Positions 22,205 through 28,569 of a stretch of 64,000 nucleotides of DNA are shown one piece after another; position 1 is the stretch's first letter; the number at the start of each line of letters is the position of its first letter. The DNA lies in the NCBI RefSeq assembly GCF_006385135.1, contig NZ_CP041025.1, forward strand, positions 1,829,501 to 1,893,500. The letters are read 5' to 3'. The notes beneath the pieces were generated by a model, which ran no database searches, was not told the origin of the DNA, and saw nothing but the letters and a program-made list of their open reading frames with translations. The DNA is from Paremcibacter congregatus. Lineage in GTDB: Bacteria; Pseudomonadota; Alphaproteobacteria; Sphingomonadales; Emcibacteraceae. The position numbers and the translations under genes are program-made.

Positions 22205-23050
22205 TTAAGCCTTTCTGATACCGACCTGCTCAATGATCAAGTCGTGATCCACCACCCCGGCGTCATACTCAAACTCGAGACGCAGTTTATGGGGTTTGTT
22301 GGGGTCAATCGGATTTCGGCCATTGATCACGTCTGTGTAACGTGCGGTCAATTGCTTGCCGGAAAGAACGAAAATATCCGCTTGAGGAGAATAACCAGCG
22401 GTTTCACGGAGGAAATCAAGCGTGTCCTTTGACGCGTCACATATTTTTTCCTGTCCAACATAGGCCTTCACGCCAAGTATTTTATCACTGAAGGCGTAAA
22501 TCGCATTGAACACGCGGCCCAGTTCAAACTCGATATTGACCACTTTTTTAGCCAGCCCCGCACAGTTGACCGTGACACGGTCCGTTGTGATGATTTCGCC
22601 GTTCGTGATATTGGCATTTCTCCAGATACGCGACGCCGACAATAGAGGGCTGGTTACGGCATTGAAGGTTACGACAATTTGGAAATTGTTGATATCCGCC
22701 ATGCCCCAACTGGTCCCGTCCTCGCCGATAGCTGTCAAGCTGTCAGGCTGCGAGAAAAACAGCGGTAAAATGCCGTCTTTCCATGGAATGCCTTTTTCTT
22801 CATTCATTGAAATAATCTCAGCGGGCGTCAATTCCATCTGAACCGTCCCACCTAGATAAACTTCAATTTTTTTCACATTGGTGATATAATTGGCCTTGGT
22901 GGCAGGGACAGGAACCGCGCCGAAAGAATGATGTAAAATGTTGCCGTAATAGGTGCCGATGACATCGACATCCAGAACCGCACGACCGCCAGAGACAACG
23001 CCGCTGAAAGAATTCATGACCGGTTCGACAATTCGAATAGCTTGAGGCAT
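22205..23050 (-). CDS. Prophage 2 major capsid protein (PM2 P2-like)
   Basis: Counterpart of 12870-13715, with the same 281 residues and a few conservative changes (KVEVY/KIEVY, FFAQ/FFSQ, AVVS/AVTS, APQSDIFVM/SPQADIFVL). Mixed capsids in a doubly induced cell are conceivable. The basis for the double jelly-roll call is given with the prophage 1 copy. Confidence 0.72.
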   Translation of the reverse strand: MPQAIRIVEPVMNSFSGVVSGGRAVLDVDVIGTYYGNILHHSFGAVPVPATKANYITNVKKIEVYLGGTVQMELTPAEIISMNEEKGIPWKDGILPLFFSQPDSLTAIGEDGTSWGMADINNFQIVVTFNAVTSPLLSASRIWRNANITNGEIITTDRVTVNCAGLAKKVVNIEFELGRVFNAIYAFSDKILGVKAYVGQEKICDASKDTLDFLRETAGYSPQADIFVLSGKQLTARYTDVINGRNPIDPNKPHKLRLEFEYDAGVVDHDLIIEQVGIRKA

Positions 23051-23067
23051 AGGAGCCCTTTCTCTAT

Positions 23068-23093
23068 ATTAAACGTTAAAATTAAACGTTAAA
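23068..23093 (-). repeat. Two tandem 13-base copies upstream of prophage 2 capsid gene
   Basis: The unit ATTAAACGTTAAA occurs twice in direct succession between the small membrane gene and the capsid ribosome site. Prophage 1 lacks the duplication. It lengthens the AT-rich capsid leader. Confidence 0.7.
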
Positions 23094-23094
23094 A

Positions 23095-23217
23095 TTAACC
23101 GCCGAAACCTTCGTGCGCATCTTTGATGAGCGGCAAGTCTTTGCCATATTGCAGGAGAAGCCCGGCAGCAATGATAGCGGCGACAGTAAACAGGACGCCC
23201 TTAATCTGGTTGTTCAT
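23095..23217 (-). CDS. Prophage 2 small membrane protein, 40 residues
   Basis: Counterpart of 12721-12843: one membrane segment and a charged tail ending in GFGG, directly upstream of the capsid gene. Confidence 0.65.
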   Translation of the reverse strand: MNNQIKGVLFTVAAIIAAGLLLQYGKDLPLIKDAHEGFGG

Positions 23218-23308
23218 TTTTCTCTCTTTCTCTTAACCACTTTTGTATGACGTAAAGCGTCAGCCCGGCCAGTACAGTTGTGTAAAAATTGTTCATATTC
23301 AGTTTCAT
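23201..23308 (-). CDS. Prophage 2 small membrane protein, 35 residues
   Basis: Counterpart of 12630-12737, again starting on the T-run of the terminator without a clear ribosome site. Conservation of the frame in both copies is weak support because the DNA is nearly identical. Confidence 0.4.
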   Translation of the reverse strand: MKLNMNNFYTTVLAGLTLYVIQKWLREREKNEQPD

Positions 23309-23341
23309 AAAAATAGGTCCACAAGTTACCCTGTAGACCTA
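23309..23341 (-). terminator. Intrinsic terminator between early and late genes, prophage 2
   Basis: Counterpart of 12597-12629: a 10-base stem with an 8-base loop followed, on the minus strand, by a T-run. Confidence 0.75.
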
Positions 23342-23380
23342 TTACGCATGATTTTAATGATGGTGGCAAATGGCTGATTT

Positions 23381-23407
23381 CCTACGTACGTACCTATATG
23401 TACGTAA
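23381..23407. promoter_or_regulatory. TACGTA cluster at early/late boundary, prophage 2
   Basis: Tandem TACGTA units around a TATATG centre, the counterpart of 12531-12557 with a slightly different middle. The outer units are conserved. Confidence 0.45.
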
Positions 23408-23426
23408 GAAAATTCACGATTTTTAA

Positions 23427-24086
23427 TTATTTTGGTTTCGGCACGCGCCCCTGCACCACGCTGGCTTGTTCAAACAGCAAATAGTCGAAGTTTCGCAATG
23501 ACATAATGGTGTTTTTATATTCGCGGCCGATTTCACCCTGCACCGTGTCGCGATCGCGCGCAGAGGCCAACCGCAATATGTACATAGCCGAACAGTTGCC
23601 GCGCCATTTGGTATGAACTTCTGCAATGCGCTGTGTCAGACCGTACGTATTAATCCCATAGTGACGGCCCCGAGAACAGATATTGCCAAACTGTTTAAAA
23701 TTGGCCTTCAATCCAGAAACAGGAAAGCAAGTGTTCATCTCATCAATCACGAATGTGATCTGAGGTTGATTTTTTTCGCCTGCAAAATATTTACTTTGCG
23801 CTTGCAAGATCAGGCGGGATAATTCATTTAAATCTTCTATCTCGTTACCACCTTCAGGCACAAATATGATTTTAAAGCTGGTCTTCCATTTCTTTTTGAG
23901 CGCCGCCCGAACGGCGGCAATGGTGTGACAGACCTCCCATCCACGCTTTTTGGAAAATTCCTTTGACCAATCTAAAGCAGGATCAAAAACCACAAGGCGC
24001 TTTTCGGACTTGATCAGGAATCGGGCAAGTGTTGACTTGCCCGACCCTGACGCGCCATAGATGCCGATCCGAACCGGCTGGCTCAT
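23427..24086 (-). CDS. Prophage 2 packaging ATPase, FtsK/HerA-type
   Basis: Counterpart of 11852-12511, with the same Walker A GASGSGKST and a Walker B written TFVIDE. More substitutions occur in the middle (KYFAGEKNQPQ against IYFKGVKNHPQ) than in other shared genes, so divergence here is uneven. Confidence 0.82.
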   Translation of the reverse strand: MSQPVRIGIYGASGSGKSTLARFLIKSEKRLVVFDPALDWSKEFSKKRGWEVCHTIAAVRAALKKKWKTSFKIIFVPEGGNEIEDLNELSRLILQAQSKYFAGEKNQPQITFVIDEMNTCFPVSGLKANFKQFGNICSRGRHYGINTYGLTQRIAEVHTKWRGNCSAMYILRLASARDRDTVQGEIGREYKNTIMSLRNFDYLLFEQASVVQGRVPKPK

Positions 24087-24634
24087 ACGGCTTCTTCCAT
24101 AGGCGCGTTGTTGTCATTCGCCGCCTGTGGTTGCTGTGACGCCCGTTTTACCGCTTCCCGGCGCGCAGCAAGCTGCATTCCGACGATATCGGCCTTGCCC
24201 TTAACAAAAATCACGACGGGAAGAACATTCGTTACCCATGCCGCGTCTCGTTTGATCGCCCATTGCAGGAAGCGGAATTTCTGGCATTGTTCATAGAGCA
24301 AATCAGACGTTTCGCGCGCGCCGGCTTCCGGTTTACCATCGGACACGACCACAGAAACGCCCACCAGACCCGTGAGATGTTCGGCAAGCACCAAATTCTG
24401 ACAGAAAAAATCGGAGAAAAACTCCTCCTTTGAAAATATCTCGGATTTATCAAGCCCCGATATTTTGTCATATTCTGGCATATCCTCGGCGGCGGGTTCC
24501 GGCGTGATCTCGTCAAGATGATCCGTCGAATTGTCCCAGTTCATTTCTTCGAGAATGTCAGCCTCAGAAACATCCAATTCCGGCGCGTCCTGAATTTCCA
24601 GATTGTCGTTTGCTGGCGGTGTTGTCTTCTTCAT
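24083..24634 (-). CDS. Prophage 2 conserved hypothetical protein, 183 residues
   Basis: Counterpart of 11304-11855, with an acidic N-terminal half and compact C-terminal half; five or so visible substitutions. Start at ATG 24634 after AGGAG. Confidence 0.7.
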   Translation of the reverse strand: MKKTTPPANDNLEIQDAPELDVSEADILEEMNWDNSTDHLDEITPEPAAEDMPEYDKISGLDKSEIFSKEEFFSDFFCQNLVLAEHLTGLVGVSVVVSDGKPEAGARETSDLLYEQCQKFRFLQWAIKRDAAWVTNVLPVVIFVKGKADIVGMQLAARREAVKRASQQPQAANDNNAPMEEAV

Positions 24635-24866
24635 GTTCAATAGTCTCCTGTGGTTCGTTGTCGTTTGAGGGTTGAGGTTTTGCGGCGGCGGCAATCAAGC
24701 GTCTCGACATGGCCGCACCATGTTTAAACGCGGCGTTGCACTGCGGATCATCGGCCCGACCATCGCAGTGCCAGTAGACTTTTCGGTTTTTATTTATCCG
24801 GCGTTCAACTTTTGCTTTACAATCCGGGCATTGAGTGTGGCCGATGACTTCATTGGTAACGGTCAT
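24564..24866 (-). CDS. Prophage 2 zinc-ribbon-like protein, 100 residues
   Basis: Counterpart of 11072-11374, with an identical protein. The first 80 bases carry many silent differences, marking the edge of the exchanged replication block. Confidence 0.7.
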   Translation of the reverse strand: MTVTNEVIGHTQCPDCKAKVERRINKNRKVYWHCDGRADDPQCNAAFKHGAAMSRRLIAAAAKPQPSNDNEPQETIEHEEDNTASKRQSGNSGRAGIGCF

Positions 24867-24881
24867 TCGAAAAATCTCCTG

Positions 24882-26213
24882 TTAATTCAGCGCGGGGGCT
24901 ATCGGGTTTTGTGGGTAGGTCGGGGTGATATTTGGTAAAAGTTCCCCTTGCCGTCTGTGGCCGGATTTTTTGCGAGTTTTCTTTCTCGACTGCCGGACAG
25001 TTGTCGTAGTTGTGTGCCTCATAGAGGCCGTACGGCGCGCCCAAATGTCACGGGCCTTGCCGATCAAGTCTTTAATACCTTCCCGCTCCACAAGACGATC
25101 TATGTCGCCATCAAAATTATGAACGACCAAACACGGCTCGAATTGATTGCTAAATTTAGGTGACGGGTTCGTTATCGCCATGAGAACGTTATCAACGTCC
25201 CCGCCAGACTCGTCAGAGCGCGCCCTAGTGCCCGGTTTCGCTTTTTCTATAACACGCCACTGCCAATCCGTTTCCGCCTCTGTGGTGGCCTCCGTGAGTC
25301 CCTTAGGCGGCAATTTCACCAGCTTCATTTTATTGTCGTTCAATTCTTTGCGGAAAGCCCGGATTTCTCCGAGCGGATGAAAGAATTTCAGGCGGAATGT
25401 CTGGTGAAACAATTCGGCAAGCTCTGGATCGGTCAGTGCGTTAAATTCAGAGGGCTTGAAAACATACTTCACGCATTCCTGTACGTTTTTGATTTTGCTG
25501 TCATGCAGGTAGCCTTTAGGGAATTGTGACGCGCACCACTTCATAAAAGCCAGCCACTTTTGAGGCCCGAGTTTCTTTGTCGCTTTGATCAGCACATGGG
25601 AATGCATATTCAGCTGAGGCTCATCCCCTTCCCGCTTGATCGTGTTTTCAATATTGTAATAGACCAGCTCAACGCCAGCCTCTTTGACCTTCTCATGTGA
25701 CCCGAATTTTGAAATCAGGCGGGTAAACGTCTTGTGGGCTTCCCGATACTCGTTCAACGGAACCCATCCGTTAGAGATGACCAGCATCCGAAGTTGATTT
25801 TTATTAGCGTTGTCGGCGAAGTATTTTACGTGACGGGAGATATCATGAATGTTTTTAGACTGCATGACAGGAATGATGTTTGTATTGCGATAAGAAATTA
25901 CCTTCTCAACAACGCCCGTGCAAATACCAATAGTAGACGTCTGTCCTTCGATCTTGGCCTTGATCCCCTGCCCTTCAAGCCGCTGTGCAATCGCTTCAGA
26001 TTGAGATTTTAAAGTATTGCCCTGGGCTTCTGATTTGGACCAGTCGTCTTGGGAGATTTCATAGCCGATAGTGTCCCGCCATAGTTCCGGAACCGTCACC
26101 ATGCTCAGGCGGGAAGCCCCTTTAAGCCGACCAACGCTAAAACCAAAATTTAAATCCCCGATCAGATTTTGACCGGAGATTTTGCTTTTGTAATGGGCAG
26201 CTACTTCACTCAT
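24882..26213 (-). CDS. HUH-endonuclease replication initiator Rep, type B (unlike the prophage 1 Rep)
   Basis: A 443-residue protein in the same slot as the prophage 1 Rep but without visible sequence similarity. The HUH motif is MHSHVLI (His 204 and 206) and the likely catalytic Tyr 250 lies in CVKYVFK. It lacks the CxxC zinc motif of the other Rep. A basic, poorly ordered C-terminal tail (RKKTRKKSGHRR) follows. The start overlaps the upstream stop (ATGA). Rolling-circle initiation is inferred from the HUH/Tyr layout. Confidence 0.78.
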   Translation of the reverse strand: MSEVAAHYKSKISGQNLIGDLNFGFSVGRLKGASRLSMVTVPELWRDTIGYEISQDDWSKSEAQGNTLKSQSEAIAQRLEGQGIKAKIEGQTSTIGICTGVVEKVISYRNTNIIPVMQSKNIHDISRHVKYFADNANKNQLRMLVISNGWVPLNEYREAHKTFTRLISKFGSHEKVKEAGVELVYYNIENTIKREGDEPQLNMHSHVLIKATKKLGPQKWLAFMKWCASQFPKGYLHDSKIKNVQECVKYVFKPSEFNALTDPELAELFHQTFRLKFFHPLGEIRAFRKELNDNKMKLVKLPPKGLTEATTEAETDWQWRVIEKAKPGTRARSDESGGDVDNVLMAITNPSPKFSNQFEPCLVVHNFDGDIDRLVEREGIKDLIGKARDIWARRTASMRHTTTTTVRQSRKKTRKKSGHRRQGELLPNITPTYPQNPIAPALN

Positions 26214-26461
26214 GCGGCGGCTTGTTCCCCGTTTTTAACATCAGTCCGCGCGGCTTCAAGTTGACAGATAAGACTTGAAATTTGCTCATCCGTAACACCA
26301 ATGCGTTGCACGAAGGGCGCACAAACCGAATGCGTATCAATTTCAAGATATAAATTGATCGTCTTGGTTGTCGCGCAGCCTGAGGCCCGAATAGAAGGTG
26401 TAATGTTTTTCATCAGGGGACCGCACCAAGTGCGCGGCAAAGGGATATATTCGTTATTCAT
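26210..26461 (-). CDS. Prophage 2-specific hypothetical protein, 83 residues
   Basis: A small soluble protein (MNNEYIPLPRTWCGPLMKN...) coupled by overlap to the DUF736 gene before it and the Rep after it. It is absent from prophage 1. Family not recognised; a role as Rep accessory is possible from context. Confidence 0.6.
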   Translation of the reverse strand: MNNEYIPLPRTWCGPLMKNITPSIRASGCATTKTINLYLEIDTHSVCAPFVQRIGVTDEQISSLICQLEAARTDVKNGEQAAA

Positions 26462-26802
26462 GCCGCTTTCTCCCGTGGCCGGTTCCAGACAACATCATGC
26501 TCATTTTCTGCCGTAGCAAAAAGAGTTACGTTGAGGGGCATGGGGAAGCTTGGGTCATCTAATGACATGGAGATATACTTACTCCCGATATTTTGCCCAG
26601 TCGTTGCCGTGTTGATCCAAGCGCTCCCAATCGGCACCTCAGACCCATCTGACAAGAGTTCTTTCACGTCATAGTCAGGGTGATTATCTGACACCTTACT
26701 TCCTGCGGTATAGACCCGGATGTTCAGCGCCATGGTGCGCGTGCGAATGATGCCCTCAGCATAATCTTTTGACTGAAATGTAACGTTACCTACTTTTGAC
26801 AT
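26458..26802 (-). CDS. DUF736-like protein, 114 residues
   Basis: The pattern of an N-terminal GNVTFQSKDYAEGIIRT strand pair, GSAWINT and the segment SMSLDDPSFPMPLNVTLF matches DUF736 proteins common on alphaproteobacterial plasmids and integrative elements. Their function is not established; single-strand DNA binding has been suggested by position in many elements. Here it lies two genes upstream of Rep, which fits a replication accessory. Confidence 0.72.
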   Translation of the reverse strand: MSKVGNVTFQSKDYAEGIIRTRTMALNIRVYTAGSKVSDNHPDYDVKELLSDGSEVPIGSAWINTATTGQNIGSKYISMSLDDPSFPMPLNVTLFATAENEHDVVWNRPREKAA

Positions 26803-26820
26803 TGTTTTGTTTCCTTAAAA

Positions 26821-27066
26821 TTATCGAATTGTGGTGATGTGGTGTTCGGCCTTAAGGCCGGGTGTTTTGTTTTCAAAGGGAAGGCGAAATTTTGAGATTT
26901 CAAGGTCAAGGCCGGAGCGCGCGGCCCCGGCCCCTTCCCTCTGAAAAACCGCCACGGGCACCACCCCGGGACGGCAAAAGCACGTAAATTCTTTGATAAT
27001 GTCCATGATCCCAAGAATGGACAGGATCACGCCGAGAGTGCCGAGTATCAACATTGTTAAGGTCAT
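26821..27066 (-). CDS. Prophage 2-specific membrane protein, 81 residues
   Basis: A hydrophobic N-terminus (MTLTMLILGTLGVILSILGI) followed by a basic, possibly disordered tail. The start overlaps the shared early gene by ATGA, exactly where prophage 1 enters its own gene (9150). The N-terminal part resembles the tiny membrane peptide of prophage 1 at 9725. Confidence 0.55.
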   Translation of the reverse strand: MTLTMLILGTLGVILSILGIMDIIKEFTCFCRPGVVPVAVFQREGAGAARSGLDLEISKFRLPFENKTPGLKAEHHITTIR

Positions 27067-27257
27067 TCCGTCACCATCTCTTTCACCTGCAAAAAGAGGC
27101 TCTCAACATTAGGGTGTCCAAGCGGGCCAGAAAGTGAGCCATCGTATGTTTTTGCCGCTTCTGAATTTAACAACACTCTTATTTTGGTAAGGGTTTTAGC
27201 TTTGCAGTCACGATCCTTAAGCTTTACTACGGTATCCCGCCAGTATTTCTTACTCAT
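27063..27257 (-). CDS. Prophage 2 early hypothetical protein, 64 residues
   Basis: Counterpart of 8959-9153, with one visible change. It is the last shared early gene before the replication block. Confidence 0.7.
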   Translation of the reverse strand: MSKKYWRDTVVKLKDRDCKAKTLTKIRVLLNSEAAKTYDGSLSGPLGHPNVESLFLQVKEMVTE

Positions 27258-27403
27258 GGCAGATACTCCGGGTAATCCTTGTAAAAGCAGCCGTGATACT
27301 GGGGGATTTCCGGGCATTCATTGAATTTGGTGGAGCAGCCGGAAACGAATATCAGAACCGCAATAATCAACGCCGCATAAGTAATCCAAAAAATCCGGGT
27401 CAT
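27254..27403 (-). CDS. Prophage 2 small lipoprotein, 49 residues
   Basis: Counterpart of 8813-8962, with the lipobox VSGC after one hydrophobic segment; overlaps both neighbours. Confidence 0.65.
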   Translation of the reverse strand: MTRIFWITYAALIIAVLIFVSGCSTKFNECPEIPQYHGCFYKDYPEYLP

Positions 27404-27600
27404 GCTTCATCTCCCAAATCAATAAACAGCGAAAACTCCCAATCCTGTGCATCTGGAAAATCAGTCATTGCCTTGGAACAAGCTTCATGAATATCTTCCT
27501 CATTCCAAGAAATCCCTTCGGGTGCAGAAGGAATAAAAACATGAAATGTTTTTTCCTCTTCATCAAATTCAAAGTCTATGGAGAATTTTACTTTAGCCAT
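27400..27600 (-). CDS. Prophage 2 acidic early protein, 66 residues
   Basis: Counterpart of 8616-8816, with an identical protein; first gene of the early operon. Confidence 0.75.
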   Translation of the reverse strand: MAKVKFSIDFEFDEEEKTFHVFIPSAPEGISWNEEDIHEACSKAMTDFPDAQDWEFSLFIDLGDEA

Positions 27601-27632
27601 GATCTTCCCTTTTGTTGTCTCCCTAAAAGTGC

Positions 27633-27660
27633 GGGGCATGTCCGGCCGGACAGAGGCCCC
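27633..27660 (-). promoter_or_regulatory. GC-rich leader hairpin, prophage 2
   Basis: Same palindrome and flanking GGGGC/GCCCC as 8556-8583. Sequence identity between the prophages begins just upstream of it, so it belongs to the shared module and not to the immunity block. Confidence 0.5.
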
Positions 27661-27673
27661 AAGGGAGGAATAA

Positions 27674-27755
27674 TGTTAAGCGTCATTTAACACTTAATCT
27701 TATATTCATATGTAGTTCAGGAAGTCAACTATAAAACGTTAAGTGTCGTTTAACA
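27674..27755 (-). promoter_or_regulatory. Prophage 2 early promoter flanked by two operator copies
   Basis: On the minus strand TTGACT (27723-27728), an 18-base spacer and TATAAG (27699-27704) form the early promoter. Two 19-base copies of an inverted repeat lie on its two sides: TGTTAAGCGTCATTTAACA (27674-27692) and CGTTAAGTGTCGTTTAACA (27737-27755), each with GTTAA/TTAAC half sites. These are strong candidates for repressor 2 operators. Prophage 1 has none of them. Confidence 0.65.
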
Positions 27756-27780
27756 TATAATATAATACAATGTCGTAATG

Positions 27781-27796
27781 TTACGTACATACGTAG
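27781..27796. promoter_or_regulatory. TACGTA-type element ahead of repressor 2
   Basis: Reverse complement of the 16 bases at 8399-8414, 14 bases before the repressor start. It is conserved although repressors and operators around it are not. Confidence 0.5.
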
Positions 27797-27810
27797 AAAA
27801 GGAAATTAAA

Positions 27811-28275
27811 ATGAGACGTGATCTAAACTGGTATATGAACCAAGCAAAACAGCTTAATAATATTAAATCAGATAGAAAACTCGCAATTGAACTAAAGGTA
27901 TCAAGCGTTGGCTTATGGCGGCATCCTGAACGCCCTGTTGTTCCTGAACTATCTGTAATGGTGAGATTGGCCAAGATGGCGGGAGTGCCCGTAGAAATAG
28001 GCTTGATTGATCGTGATATTTGGGTAGCAGGCTTTAAAGCACCAGAGACCGTCCCTTTTTATGAAAAAATCCTCAAACAATTCCCCAAATATGCAGCGGC
28101 ATTATTAATGGCTTGTTTAGTATACAGCACTGATTTTGACACTGGTGTTATGGCAAAAGGGAACACAGGAGAAACAAACGGACACATGATAGTTCCTAAC
28201 TATAAATTATGCGCATATTGCCATGATCATACACTGGTCCGGGACAAGGTGATGTTGAATACGTCCTCCAGTTGA
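27811..28275 (+). CDS. Prophage 2 repressor-like regulator (DUF3693-like), C-terminus encoded by host DNA
   Basis: A 154-residue homologue of the prophage 1 repressor, with helix-turn-helix SDRKLAIELKVSSVGLWRHP. The start is ATG 27811 after AAAAGGAAA; the frame is open from 27778 but that part is the TACGTA element. The gene crosses the attachment site at 28190-28217: the last 19 codons are chromosomal sequence. In the excised circle the frame would instead continue 29 codons to a TGA at 18002-18004, giving 164 residues. Repressor function is inferred from its place next to operators. Confidence 0.75.
   Translation: MRRDLNWYMNQAKQLNNIKSDRKLAIELKVSSVGLWRHPERPVVPELSVMVRLAKMAGVPVEIGLIDRDIWVAGFKAPETVPFYEKILKQFPKYAAALLMACLVYSTDFDTGVMAKGNTGETNGHMIVPNYKLCAYCHDHTLVRDKVMLNTSSS
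28190..28217 (+). other. attR: dif-like Xer site, right junction of prophage 2
   Basis: The centre TATAAA and right arm TTATGCGCATA match the XerC half of dif. The left arm TAGTTCCTAAC is degenerate. Reading: the left arm is phage 2 DNA and the right arm is host DNA. Joined with the left arm of 7980-8007 it rebuilds the empty host site. Confidence 0.78.
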
Positions 28276-28569
28276 TATTAGTGCCCCCTTTGTTGCTTTT
28301 TACACTTATAAATTTTGACATATGGTTATTTTATTGTTAAGTTCATTCTAATATTAATAATACATCTTCCTTAGGCCTCTCTCCATCCACGGAGTTTCTA
28401 ATACTTCAGAACTTTACTCTTAGGCCGCCGGGTTAATACACTAACCTGGGTATTTTGGTTTTTACCGATACTAGCGATTTTTATTGCACTGCTAATTTTG
28501 AATTTTCTGCCCTAAATTTTTCACCGAAAGATTAAATGTTCGCATCCGCGTTCAGTCAGGAAAAGTCAG
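28276..28569. other. Intergenic region right of the prophages
   Basis: An AT-rich stretch with no convincing gene. It contains a hairpin CCGGGTTA/TAACCTGG (28428-28449, one G-U pair) followed shortly by T-rich sequence, a possible plus-strand terminator, and a small CTCC/GGAG hairpin at 28381-28394. The histidine kinase promoter should lie here but I cannot fix it. Confidence 0.5.

Larger units (their letters stand above)
17900..28206 (-). mobile_element. Prophage 2: corticovirus-like temperate phage in inverted orientation at dif, about 10.3 kb
   Basis: It is bounded by the central dif-like site and by 28190-28217. Gene order mirrors prophage 1: repressor, early genes, Rep, ATPase, capsid, membrane proteins, lysis genes, regulator. 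Structural and lysis genes are nearly identical to prophage 1, while the repressor/operator block and the replication block are unrelated or strongly diverged. No integrase is present. Confidence 0.8.

Noticed and set aside
27778-27810. Upstream in-frame ATG as start of the prophage 2 repressor
   Set aside because: These codons are the TACGTA element shared with prophage 1; ATG 27811 has a good ribosome site and aligns with the other repressor's start.
7991-28206. Filamentous phage (inovirus) identity, suggested by Zot-like ATPase, DUF3693-like regulator and Xer integration
   Set aside because: A cell-wall hydrolase plus holin imply lytic release, there is no pIII-like or typical coat protein set, and the 281-residue beta-rich protein fits a capsid better. 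Shared traits may reflect gene exchange.
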